64,000 nt of DNA from Zobellia russellii (GTDB lineage: Bacteria; Bacteroidota; Bacteroidia; Flavobacteriales; Flavobacteriaceae). Where the stretch lies: assembly GCF_018728565.1 (NCBI RefSeq), contig NZ_JACSOI010000003.1, forward strand, positions 310,001 to 374,000, given 5' to 3'. Each line of letters opens with the position of its first letter. Position 1 is the first letter of the stretch. Of this stretch, positions 35,892 to 44,800 are shown one piece after another. Made by a program: the position numbers and the translations under genes. The notes under the pieces were generated by a model. The model made no database searches. It saw nothing but the letters and a program-made list of their open reading frames with translations, and had not been told where the DNA came from.

Positions 35892-37316
35892 TTAAGAAAA
35901 TTTCTTGGTAAGGTCTTCTATGTATTTTCTGAATTGCTTATCGGTCTCCGCTAGGTTATCAACCGTTTTACAAGCGTGCAGTACGGTAGCGTGGTCTCTT
36001 TTTCCTATTTGTGAACCTATACTGGCCAATGATGCCTTGGTAAACTTTTTGGCAAAGAACATAGCCAACTGTCTGGCCTGTACAATGTGGCGCTTTCTAG
36101 TTTTGGATTGAAGCGTTGCCACATCCATCTCAAAGTAATCTGAAACCACTTTTTGGATATAATCTATGGAAACTTCACGTTTGGTGTTCTTAACGAACTT
36201 CTCAACTACTTGCTGGGCTAGTTCCAAAGTAACTTCCTTTTTATTGAAAGAAGATTGGGCTATTAATGAAATAATGGCACCTTCCAACTCACGAATATTG
36301 CTCTTAATGTGTTTAGCAACATAATCTATAATGTCGTCCGGCATTTCAACCCCATCTCTATATAGCTTGTTCTTGAGGATAGAAATTCGTGTTTCGTAAT
36401 CCGGGTTCTGTAACTCTGCCGATAATCCCCATTTAAAACGGGACAATAAGCGTTGTTCAATATCCTGCATGTCTACCGGAGCTTTGTCCGAGGTTAGGAT
36501 AACCTGCTTTCCGTTTTGGTGCAAATGATTGAATATATGAAAGAAAACATCCTGTGTTCCCGATTTTCCACTTAAGAACTGAACATCATCAATAATAAGC
36601 ACATCTATCAATTGATAGAAATGGATAAAATCGTTTCTGGTGTTCTTTTTTACGGATTCTATGTATTGTTGCGTAAATTTTTCTGCGGAAATATAAAGAA
36701 CGGTACGCTCTGGGTACTTGTCCTTAATTTCAACCCCAATGGCGTGGGCCAAGTGGGTCTTTCCTAAACCAACACCTCCAAATACCAATAATGGGTTAAA
36801 AGAAGTGCCCCCGGGCTTATTGGCCACGGCCATACCTGCTGATCTGGCCAAGCGGTTGGAGTCTCCTTCTAAGAAATTATCAAAATTATAATTGGGGTTA
36901 AGCTGGGATTCAATTTTTATGTTTCGAATACCGGGAATCACAAAAGGATTCTTGAGCTCTGGATTTTTTGATTTAATAGGAACGTCCATTTCTTGTGGAC
37001 TCATTGTAGCTCTGTTAGAACTTGGAATCTTTTCCGTAAAAGGCTCTTTGTTGCCATAGGTGTTTTCCATTCTAATGATGTACACCAATTTTGCGGTCTC
37101 ACCTAACTCTTTGGTAAGGGCTACTTTTAATAACTTTACGTAATGCTCCTCTAACCACTCATAAAAGAATTTACTGGGTACTTGAATACTCAAAGCATTA
37201 TCAGATAACTTAATTGGTTTAATAGGTTCAAACCAAGTTTTGAATGCCTGCGGTTGAATATTGTCTTTAATAAAAGTTAAACAATTGTTCCATACGGAAA
37301 TAGCAGTAACACCCAT
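35892..37316 (-). CDS. dnaA: Chromosomal replication initiator DnaA
   Basis: The 474-residue protein starts MGVTAISVWNNCLTFIKDN. It has domain I (WF motif in FKTWFEPIKPI), AAA+ domain III with Walker A GGVGLGKTH and Walker B LIIDDVQFL, and domain IV with the DNA-binding signature GKRDHATVLHACKTV. The frame runs 40 codons further upstream, but that part is not conserved and falls in the promoter region. It leads the run dnaA-phosphatase-RsmI-like. No cluster of DnaA boxes is visible next to it. Confidence 0.97.
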   Translation of the reverse strand: MGVTAISVWNNCLTFIKDNIQPQAFKTWFEPIKPIKLSDNALSIQVPSKFFYEWLEEHYVKLLKVALTKELGETAKLVYIIRMENTYGNKEPFTEKIPSSNRATMSPQEMDVPIKSKNPELKNPFVIPGIRNIKIESQLNPNYNFDNFLEGDSNRLARSAGMAVANKPGGTSFNPLLVFGGVGLGKTHLAHAIGVEIKDKYPERTVLYISAEKFTQQYIESVKKNTRNDFIHFYQLIDVLIIDDVQFLSGKSGTQDVFFHIFNHLHQNGKQVILTSDKAPVDMQDIEQRLLSRFKWGLSAELQNPDYETRISILKNKLYRDGVEMPDDIIDYVAKHIKSNIRELEGAIISLIAQSSFNKKEVTLELAQQVVEKFVKNTKREVSIDYIQKVVSDYFEMDVATLQSKTRKRHIVQARQLAMFFAKKFTKASLASIGSQIGKRDHATVLHACKTVDNLAETDKQFRKYIEDLTKKFS

Positions 37317-37523
37317 GTGAAAGTTTATCTTATTTTTGTTGGTTAGTGATTTCGTAAGTCGGTCGAAAGTATATGGGATAATCCTTACTTTCTCGGAGGG
37401 CAAATATGTGAACAAAAAAACTAAAAAAAAAATCAAACTCTATTGAATTTACCCTTTTTTTTTTGCATGTTCAGAACGCGAAAATCGAAATCTTTTAAAG
37501 ATATAATTTTTACATGATAATAT

Positions 37524-37931
37524 ATGAGTTTTAACAAAATTTCTTTTAGAGTACGATATTCGGAAACAGACCAGATGGGAGTAGTGTATCACGGCAATTA
37601 TGCGCAATACTTGGAGATGGGAAGGGTTGAGTGGTTACGAAGTAAAGGTATTTCTTACAAAAACATGGAAGAAAACGGAATTATGCTACCAGTGGTTTCT
37701 TTGTCGTTGAACTACAAAAAATCAGCCTTTTACGATGACCTCATCAGCGTTGAAACTAGGCTTAAAAAAACACCTTCGGTTAGGATAGAATTTGACTATG
37801 TCATCCGTAATGAAAAGCAGGAAATTCTTGTAGAAGCAAATACGGTTTTAGTGTTTGTTGATAAGAAAAGTAAAAGGCCTATTAGGTGCCCCCAAAACAT
37901 CTTGGAGATTATAATTGAAAATGAGAAATAA
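37524..37931 (+). CDS. Acyl-CoA thioesterase, YbgC/FadM hot-dog family
   Basis: The 135-residue protein has the 4-hydroxybenzoyl-CoA-thioesterase-type motif RYSETDQMGVVYHGNYAQYL, whose aspartate is catalytic, then MGRVEWLRSKG and an ending RPIRCPQNI typical of the family. It hydrolyses acyl-CoA or acyl-ACP; the physiological substrate is open. It is divergent from dnaA; a near-consensus -7 element (TAATTTTT, about 37505) precedes it. Confidence 0.9.
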   Translation: MSFNKISFRVRYSETDQMGVVYHGNYAQYLEMGRVEWLRSKGISYKNMEENGIMLPVVSLSLNYKKSAFYDDLISVETRLKKTPSVRIEFDYVIRNEKQEILVEANTVLVFVDKKSKRPIRCPQNILEIIIENEK

Positions 37932-38185
37932 GTTATTTTGTTGCATTGATTATTATCTAAATTTAAGCTTTGATATACGCATTTGAATTTGGTTTTTATT
38001 TTGTCTGACATATTTTTTATCCTCCAATTGAGGATGAACGAAACGAAATTATAAATACATGTGTTTAACGGGGTTAGAACAGAAAGTGATATTCAACCGA
38101 TTTTTTGTGCAATTTAATGTCTATATAGCAATACCTAGGATTTAGTAATCGTTACGTGTTTTCATAAAGTATTGAATTCACTTAT

Positions 38186-41100
38186 ATGTCTAAACTTTTA
38201 GTATATATATTCTTGTTTTGTTGCACAACTCTCACGGCGCAGTTAGACCTTAATTTAACGCAATCCGAATCGGTTTGTTCTTCGGATGGAAGCATTACGG
38301 CTCAAGCTAATGGTGGTACGGAACCTTATCAATATAGAATTAGTAATGGTCCTGAACTTAGAGGTTTTCAATCCTCTGGCACTTTCTTGGCCTTGCAGCC
38401 CGGAATATATGACGTAGAGGTCAGAGATGCCAGTTTTGATGTTTTTACAGCGTCTATAGAAGTTTTGGGCAGTTATACCTTACCTAGTTTTAATGTAGCT
38501 ATAACGCCACCATCGTGCTCCACAAGTACGGACGGAGAGGCTGTTCTTAATGGAAGTGATGGGAATTTGATAGGAACACCGGCATTTCCCACTTATAAAT
38601 ATCGTATTGTAGATTTAAGTACAACGCCCCAAACTATAATTCAGGAACAGAATTCGGATACCTTTACCAATCTATCAGAAGGAACATATACTTTTCAAAT
38701 TGAAGATGGATGTCAAAATACGGTTAGTGAAACCGTAACTATCTCAGCCCCTTCTATTGAGGCGTTAGATGGTGCAATTGATTTTATTGAAAAAGCAGGT
38801 TGTGATACTTATGAGGCTGAGTATTCTTCTTATGGTCGCGGAGTTTATCCACATGATATCACGGTTACTGAAGATGGAACAGGAACTGTTATTTTTTCAG
38901 GGTCCGTTGGTAGTGACACTTCATACCCCATTGGAACCAATTACGATTTTGGTACGGCCTATACAGCCAATATTGTTGATGCCTGTGGACAAACGGAGCG
39001 TATAAATTTTGCATATTCTGCTGATATTGACATGTGGCGTCAAAAATCATTGGATTGTTCAGGAAATACTTCGTTTTTTGTTTTTGCATCCTTGGCTTCC
39101 AATAGTGTTCAGGAAAAGAGTGTACTGGTGCCGGCAACATTAACGTTGACCAATCAAACCGATGCGAGTGATGTTCTTGTTTACGCGTTTACTGATCCTG
39201 ATAATCTTGAGGCGGAAATTAGTCGGACTGATATTATGCTTGGGGCTACCTATGATGTTACTTTAGAAGATAGCTGTAGCACTACATTAAGCACCACTTT
39301 AACATTTGATCCTGTAGCACCTACTGTGTTTGAAGCTACTGTAAGACCTGAACGTGGGTGTATGGACGGAACAACGGGTATGTCTTTTCGTGTGAGAAAT
39401 GGGGGAACAAATTACGGGCGGGTTACCATTCTATCCGGACCGGCAAGTTTTACTTCGGAAAGCGGAGTGGTTACAACGTATAGTTATCCTAGGGTATTTG
39501 AAAATATGAGCAACAGTTCTGTTTTTCCCGTAGCGTTTCCTCCTGGAAATTACGAAGCGGAAATTTCGGATGGCTGCGAATCCGGAAATGTAACTTTTGA
39601 GATTTTGCCTTCGGAAACTGTTCAACACGATTTTACATTGGATTTTTTACAAAGTTGTGGTAATTCCAATACTTTGATTATTAATCCAAATGAGATAAAA
39701 GCTTCTGGGTCATCATTTTATACGAATGTAAATGTGGTGAATTCGGATACGGGAAGTACTGTGTTTCGAGAGAGTATTTCCTTTTTTACGGAAGGAACCC
39801 CGGTAAGTGTACCTAATCTTCCACCAGGAAATTATCAGCTATTTCTAGAGTTTCAGAGTGGGGGTAGTTGTAGTTCGGCGCTTCCATTTACTTGTCCTTG
39901 TGAACCTCAGACCGTTGATATTAATATTCCGGTATATGTTTCTACTTCGTTTGAAAACATAGTAGGGTATACCTGTACGGAGGGCTCGGGAGTTATTCTA
40001 GCGGAAGGATCCAATGGGGTAGCGCCTCATCAGTATGAAATTATTGATTCTTCAATTCCGACAAATATCGGGCGAACTTCAACAGATGGTGTTTTTACGG
40101 GAACAGATGAAGGTACCTATACGATTAGAATTACCGATAGTTGTGGTAATTCTGCGGATGGTGCATTTGAAGTAACTCCTTACGTACCGGATTTAGTTGC
40201 TAATTGTGATGCAACGGGAACAAGGGTGACCTTAATGGCCAATCCCGTTCCGGATGCAGTATTTACTTGGATTGACTCCATGGGCACTACAGTGCAGCAA
40301 GGCACGAGCAACGAACTTGTTTTTGACCCTTTTGACGCTTCTCAAGCAGGAGAATATACTTTACAAGTGGCTGTTCCGGGATTAAGTTGTACGGTTTATG
40401 ATGGTTCCGTTACCATACCCGATTCTCCTTGTCAAGCTAGTATAGATGTAAGTAAAACGGTTGAATCTGGTCCAGTATATAACAGTGCTACGGATGAATA
40501 TACCGTTACATATAGGATTACGGCCGACAATAGTGGTGGGCTGGCTGGTGCGTATGATGTTGTGGATACGTTTATTCTAGGAGCAGGATACACCTTAAAT
40601 TCTGCAACTTTAGCTTATGGAGGAGAGAGCGATGGCATTGATGGAACTATTTTAAGTCCGTTTAACAGTGGAGATCAAATAATAACTTCGGAATCAATAG
40701 CCGGACTTCGTGCAGAAAGTTGGCTTGTAACCGCTATTTTTTCAGTGGATAAAAGTATTGTGGACCCAACTCAAAACTGTTCCAATGGAGGAGGGTTTAG
40801 GAATGATATAACTGCAACGGGAGATACGGACACTTCTAATAATAGCGCTTGTGTACCCGCGACAATTGGAAACCTGAATATTACCAAGGATGGTGTTTAC
40901 GTAGATTCAGATTCTAATGGTTTAACAAATACAGGAGACACTATCAACTATACTTTTCTTGTGGTCAATACCGGTAACGAGATTATTTCGAATGTAATGG
41001 TGTCCGACCCACTTTTGGGAGGAGCAATATCTGGTCCTGCTTCTGGTGATACCAATGGAGACGGAGCTTTGGATGTAACGGAGACATGGATCTATAATGC

Positions 41101-42706
41101 ACCGTACAGTATTACTCAGGCAGATATTGATAATGGCCAAGTAAATAACCTGGCTACCGCTAGTGGGGAAGATTCAAACGAAATTAATGTTGAAGGCACG
41201 TCTACAGATCCAACTCCTTGTACCACGTGTACCATAGACCCGCTGTGTGTTGATTGTACAATGACGGCTTTGCCCAATACCCTTGATATTGCGGTAACAA
41301 AAACCGTAAATTTGGATATTGTTGAGATAGAGGATGAAATATTTTTCACTATATCCACTACAAATAATGGTGCGGTAACCGCAAATAATATTAGAATATT
41401 AGAAATACTTCCCAATGGATTTGAGTATATCACTCATATTACCTCGTTAGGAAATTACAGTTCTGCAACGGGCGTATGGGATATTCCTACGTTAGGCAAT
41501 AGCCAAACTGCTAATCTAAATATTCAGGCGCGTGTAGTTGATGGGATGGATTATGTAAACACAGCTAGGTTAACTGGTTTGGACGAAACGGATATAGACC
41601 CATCCAATGATGGAGCTAGTGTAGAAGTAGGTATTCGTGGAATAACTATTACTAAGGATGGTGTATATGTTGATTCCGATGCAGATGGTACAACCAATGT
41701 TGGGGATTCAGTTGCCTATACGTTTTCTGTAACCAATACAGGAACCGTGGAGCTAGCTAATATTGTGGTATCCGACCCGCTGTTAGGAGGGGATGTAACA
41801 GAACTTCCTAGTGGAGACGTTAATGGAGATGGGCTTTTAAATACCTCTGAGACTTGGGTGTATAGGGCATCTTATGCAATTACACAAACGGATATAGATA
41901 ATGGACAGGTAAATAACTTGGCTAGTGTTGCAGGGGAAGACTCCAACGGTATGGTTACAACAAATATTTCTACGGACCCTACCCCGTGTGCGAGTTGTAT
42001 TGTAGATACTTCTTGTATGGATTGTACTTTGATAGAACTTCCTATCTCCTATGTAGATTTAGCTTTGTCCAAGTCTGTGGATGCAAATTCTGCCGCAGTT
42101 GGAGACGAGGTAAATTTCACTATGACCGCACGTAATATTGGAACAGCTAGCGCTAGTAATATATCTATAACCGAAAGAATTCCTAATGGTTATTCCTATA
42201 TTGAACACACAACAACGGCAGGGGTTTATAATGTGTCTAGTGCTCTGTGGGATATTGAAAGCTTAAGTAGCGGTCAATCCGCTGAACTGAATATACGGGT
42301 ACGTGTTGTAGAAGCAACCGATTATTTAAATATCATAAGATTGATTCATGTAGACCAACCGGATACAGATGTTTCAAATGATGAAGCCAGCGCCCAAATT
42401 GAAATTGACGAACCTATTTGTCCTATCAATATTTTTAACGTCATAACACCAAATGGCGATGGTGCCCACGATGTTTTTCAAATTGCTTGTATTGAGAATT
42501 ATCCTAATAATAGATTGATGATATACAATAGATGGGGGATAAAGGTGTACGAGCAAGAAGGGTATGCCAATACTTGGACCGGCATCTCGGACGGTCGTTC
42601 CACCTATGAAAGAGATGAATTGTTACCAGTAGGAACCTATTATTATGTTCTTGATCTTGGAGATGGTTCACAGTCTAGGGCTGGATATCTGTATTTGACT
42701 AGGTAA
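38186..42706 (+). CDS. Giant cell-surface protein with SprB-like and DUF11-type repeats and T9SS type-B sorting domain
   Basis: The 1506-residue protein has a signal peptide (1-19), a ~800-residue N-terminal part of SprB-like modules (recurring GxYxxxIxDxCGN patterns, e.g. GTYTIRITDSCGNSADG), then DUF11/CARDB-like modules. Two ~256-residue units, 40871-41638 and 41639-42406, are tandem copies. The final ~95 residues (from Cys1412; FNVITPNGDGAHDVF, NRLMIYNRWG, LPVGTYYYVLDLGDG) are the gliding-motility/CHU_C type-B domain that directs export by the type IX system and surface attachment. Likely an adhesin; no enzymatic domain is seen. Confidence 0.88.
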   Translation: MSKLLVYIFLFCCTTLTAQLDLNLTQSESVCSSDGSITAQANGGTEPYQYRISNGPELRGFQSSGTFLALQPGIYDVEVRDASFDVFTASIEVLGSYTLPSFNVAITPPSCSTSTDGEAVLNGSDGNLIGTPAFPTYKYRIVDLSTTPQTIIQEQNSDTFTNLSEGTYTFQIEDGCQNTVSETVTISAPSIEALDGAIDFIEKAGCDTYEAEYSSYGRGVYPHDITVTEDGTGTVIFSGSVGSDTSYPIGTNYDFGTAYTANIVDACGQTERINFAYSADIDMWRQKSLDCSGNTSFFVFASLASNSVQEKSVLVPATLTLTNQTDASDVLVYAFTDPDNLEAEISRTDIMLGATYDVTLEDSCSTTLSTTLTFDPVAPTVFEATVRPERGCMDGTTGMSFRVRNGGTNYGRVTILSGPASFTSESGVVTTYSYPRVFENMSNSSVFPVAFPPGNYEAEISDGCESGNVTFEILPSETVQHDFTLDFLQSCGNSNTLIINPNEIKASGSSFYTNVNVVNSDTGSTVFRESISFFTEGTPVSVPNLPPGNYQLFLEFQSGGSCSSALPFTCPCEPQTVDINIPVYVSTSFENIVGYTCTEGSGVILAEGSNGVAPHQYEIIDSSIPTNIGRTSTDGVFTGTDEGTYTIRITDSCGNSADGAFEVTPYVPDLVANCDATGTRVTLMANPVPDAVFTWIDSMGTTVQQGTSNELVFDPFDASQAGEYTLQVAVPGLSCTVYDGSVTIPDSPCQASIDVSKTVESGPVYNSATDEYTVTYRITADNSGGLAGAYDVVDTFILGAGYTLNSATLAYGGESDGIDGTILSPFNSGDQIITSESIAGLRAESWLVTAIFSVDKSIVDPTQNCSNGGGFRNDITATGDTDTSNNSACVPATIGNLNITKDGVYVDSDSNGLTNTGDTINYTFLVVNTGNEIISNVMVSDPLLGGAISGPASGDTNGDGALDVTETWIYNAPYSITQADIDNGQVNNLATASGEDSNEINVEGTSTDPTPCTTCTIDPLCVDCTMTALPNTLDIAVTKTVNLDIVEIEDEIFFTISTTNNGAVTANNIRILEILPNGFEYITHITSLGNYSSATGVWDIPTLGNSQTANLNIQARVVDGMDYVNTARLTGLDETDIDPSNDGASVEVGIRGITITKDGVYVDSDADGTTNVGDSVAYTFSVTNTGTVELANIVVSDPLLGGDVTELPSGDVNGDGLLNTSETWVYRASYAITQTDIDNGQVNNLASVAGEDSNGMVTTNISTDPTPCASCIVDTSCMDCTLIELPISYVDLALSKSVDANSAAVGDEVNFTMTARNIGTASASNISITERIPNGYSYIEHTTTAGVYNVSSALWDIESLSSGQSAELNIRVRVVEATDYLNIIRLIHVDQPDTDVSNDEASAQIEIDEPICPINIFNVITPNGDGAHDVFQIACIENYPNNRLMIYNRWGIKVYEQEGYANTWTGISDGRSTYERDELLPVGTYYYVLDLGDGSQSRAGYLYLTR
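40871..41638 (+). repeat. Tandem repeat unit 1 in the surface protein gene
   Basis: The 768-base unit encodes, in order, a DGVYVDSD...SDPLLGG module with two calcium-like DxNGDG loops, a four-cysteine linker (C1012, C1015, C1021, C1024) and a DUF11-like module. Anchor codons (NITKDGVY, the four Cys) recur at exactly +768. Confidence 0.85.
41639..42406 (+). repeat. Tandem repeat unit 2 in the surface protein gene
   Basis: It is the second copy of the 768-base unit, with C1268, C1271, C1277 and C1280 in register with unit 1. The protein copies are clearly homologous but diverged, more so in the DUF11-like half, so the duplication is not recent. Confidence 0.85.
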
Positions 42707-42712
42707 AAGGGG

Positions 42713-43330
42713 TTATGAGGTAATTGGTTTAACACCGATTTTATGTAACCCTTCAAAAGCTTTTAATAGGCTCTTTGCATCTCTTTTTCTAATGGAAACT
42801 ATGATTTTACAGTCCATTTCCATTTGTTGGGATACAATGTTGCATTGACTTTGCTTTAAAATACGCATTACTTTATCCATTTCGGAGTACTCAAAGGAGA
42901 GCTCAAAGGATTCTTCAATAAGTCGCTCTTCAATTTTTGAAGCCTCTAAAGCCATTTGTGCCCCGGTTCGGTAGGCAGAAATTAGTCCTCCAATACCTAA
43001 TTTTGTACCTCCAAATATTCGGGCAACGGCTACTAATACATTCGTAACTTCAAAAGACTGGATTTGTCCGTAAATAGGCATTCCGGCGGAGTTGTTGGGC
43101 TCTCCATCATCGTTTGCACGGTAGCTAGGTTGTTCAACTCCCATTTGCCAAGCGTAACATACATGGTTGGCGCCGGGGTGTTTCTTTTTTAATGCATCAA
43201 TTATATCTTTAACTTCTTCCTCGTTTTCAACGGGAAACGTATATCCAAAAAACTTGCTCTTTTTTTCTTTGAACAGAATTTCTTCGGAGGGTTTGGCTAT
43301 AGTTTTATATGTATCGGTTATTTCATCCAT
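42713..43330 (-). CDS. YigZ/IMPACT family protein (UPF0029)
   Basis: The 205-residue protein has the IMPACT N-terminal domain with FKEKKSKFFGYTFPV, HPGANHVCYAW, RANDDGEPNNSAGMPI and GGTKLGIGGLISAYR, and the ferredoxin-like C-terminal half. The bacterial role is unclear; eukaryotic IMPACT regulates the kinase GCN2. It is the last gene of the ribD run, sharing one base with the DMT gene's stop, and lies six bases from the convergent surface-protein gene. Confidence 0.93.
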   Translation of the reverse strand: MDEITDTYKTIAKPSEEILFKEKKSKFFGYTFPVENEEEVKDIIDALKKKHPGANHVCYAWQMGVEQPSYRANDDGEPNNSAGMPIYGQIQSFEVTNVLVAVARIFGGTKLGIGGLISAYRTGAQMALEASKIEERLIEESFELSFEYSEMDKVMRILKQSQCNIVSQQMEMDCKIIVSIRKRDAKSLLKAFEGLHKIGVKPITS

Positions 43331-44193
43331 TAGCCAAAAGCAACTAAAATTATACTGGTTATGGCCAAAGCAATACCGCTCCAGTTTTTAGGACTTATCT
43401 TTTCTTTAAATAAAAGAATCCCTAAAAGTGTTGTGAACATGACTATGGCTACATTGTTTATGGTAAATACAGAGGCGCTGTTCAAGGTGTCGTTTTGCAA
43501 TGCCTTTAAAAGAAAATAAATGGAAAAATAATTCACCACACCAAGTGCAATTCCACCAAATAGTGTGTTTAGATTAAAATTTGAGCGCAAATCCTTAAGT
43601 TTAAAAATAGTAATTATGAGTCCCATAAATGCGGCTGAGGCAAACACGGTTGCGGAAAATATTGGATAATCCTCTTCTTTAATGTGTATTTCCTGTATGT
43701 ATTTTAGGCTGGCGTCAATTATACCGGACCCTAAAAATACTAGGGCAGGAAGTATAAGGGATGATTTTTTGAATTTTATGGAAGAATCTTTCACAGAAGC
43801 GAAATAAACCGCTGCCAGGGCAAGCAAAATTCCTATTACCTTAAAGGTTCCCAATTCTTCATTATACAATAACAGGCCAAAAATAACGGGAATCACAAAT
43901 GACATTTTGGTGGCTACGGAGGTAACCGCAACACCCACTTTTTGTGAGGCCATGGCCATAAGGTTAAAGACCAAAATAAAAAGTATACCTAGAATAAAAG
44001 TACCTAAGAACCAAGGTTTTTCCGGTACTTCGGTTATTTGAGTTGTACCTTCATACCGTATAAGACCTACACTGCAGGCCACGAAATAATTGGCAACTAT
44101 GGCAAAAAGCGTATTGACCTTAAAGCGGGTATATAGCTTAAAAATAATGAAGATGAGGCTAGATGCCAATATGCTTAATGCAAGGAACGCCAT
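43330..44193 (-). CDS. EamA/DMT-superfamily transporter
   Basis: The 287-residue protein has about ten hydrophobic helices in two five-helix halves, the EamA arrangement; the segment VGVAVTSVATKMSFVIPVIF and the closing NNVAIVMFTTLLGILLFKEK fit the family's half-ends. It exports or imports small metabolites; substrate unknown. Its position next to ribD hints at, but does not show, a link with riboflavin or its precursors. One base separates it from the HAD gene. Confidence 0.85.
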   Translation of the reverse strand: MAFLALSILASSLIFIIFKLYTRFKVNTLFAIVANYFVACSVGLIRYEGTTQITEVPEKPWFLGTFILGILFILVFNLMAMASQKVGVAVTSVATKMSFVIPVIFGLLLYNEELGTFKVIGILLALAAVYFASVKDSSIKFKKSSLILPALVFLGSGIIDASLKYIQEIHIKEEDYPIFSATVFASAAFMGLIITIFKLKDLRSNFNLNTLFGGIALGVVNYFSIYFLLKALQNDTLNSASVFTINNVAIVMFTTLLGILLFKEKISPKNWSGIALAITSIILVAFG

Positions 44194-44194
44194 C

Positions 44195-44800
44195 TTATAA
44201 TTTTGATTTCAATTGAATGATATCTTCCTTGCCCACCTGAATATTCCAACAGGTAATACCTAATTTTTCGGCGGCATCTGTATTTTCCTTGGTGTCATCT
44301 ATAAAAAATGTTTCTTCGGCCTTGAGTCCGTTTTCGTTCAAAACAAATTGATAGATTTCCGCATTGGGTTTTCTTAGGTTGATTTCATGTGAGAGGTAAA
44401 ACTTCTCAAATGGTTTTTTAAACCGTGTATAGCGGTCCACACCCATTTTTTGTTCTACATGGGTAATATGCAACTCGTTGGTATTACTGAGTAAAAAAAG
44501 TCGGTAATCGCCTTCTGAAGCAAGCTTTTCAATAAACTCTAGTCGTTCCTCAGGAAAATCCAACAGCATGGAATTCCATATGTTTTCAATTTCTGCGGTA
44601 TTTGCTTTGGGATATTGCTTTTGGAGTTGGGTTACGAACGCTTCGGAGGTCATGCCGCCAACTTCGTAAATTCCGTTCAATTCCAATAGTTCCGGTGATA
44701 AATCTATGGAGCCTCCAAATTTTTCCATTTCTCGGAAGATGACGCCTTTATCCAAATTGATGAATACATCACCAAAATCAAAAATAATGTTCTTAATCAT
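44195..44800 (-). CDS. HAD-superfamily phosphatase, YihX-like
   Basis: The 201-residue protein has motif I IIFDFGDVFINLD with nucleophile Asp8, motif II LLSNTNELH, motif III lysine in LRKPNAEIY and motif IV FFIDDTKENTDAA. The second motif-I acid is replaced by glycine as in the YihX (alpha-glucose-1-phosphatase-like) branch. It overlaps the 3' end of ribD by eight bases; a flavin-pathway phosphatase (5-amino-6-ribitylamino-uracil 5'-phosphate step) is an attractive but unproven role. Confidence 0.88.
   Translation of the reverse strand: MIKNIIFDFGDVFINLDKGVIFREMEKFGGSIDLSPELLELNGIYEVGGMTSEAFVTQLQKQYPKANTAEIENIWNSMLLDFPEERLEFIEKLASEGDYRLFLLSNTNELHITHVEQKMGVDRYTRFKKPFEKFYLSHEINLRKPNAEIYQFVLNENGLKAEETFFIDDTKENTDAAEKLGITCWNIQVGKEDIIQLKSKL

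Noticed and set aside
37317-37436. 40-codon N-terminal extension of DnaA
   Set aside because: The conserved DnaA N-terminus begins at ATG 37316; the extension is hydrophobic, AT-rich and lies in the promoter region.
37317-37523. Chromosome origin next to dnaA
   Set aside because: Only a weak two-mismatch DnaA-like sequence near 37407 was found; no cluster of boxes or repeat array is visible.
38019-38035. ATCCTC/GAGGAT hairpin after the thioesterase gene
   Set aside because: Six-base stem without a T tail on either strand; too weak to call a terminator.
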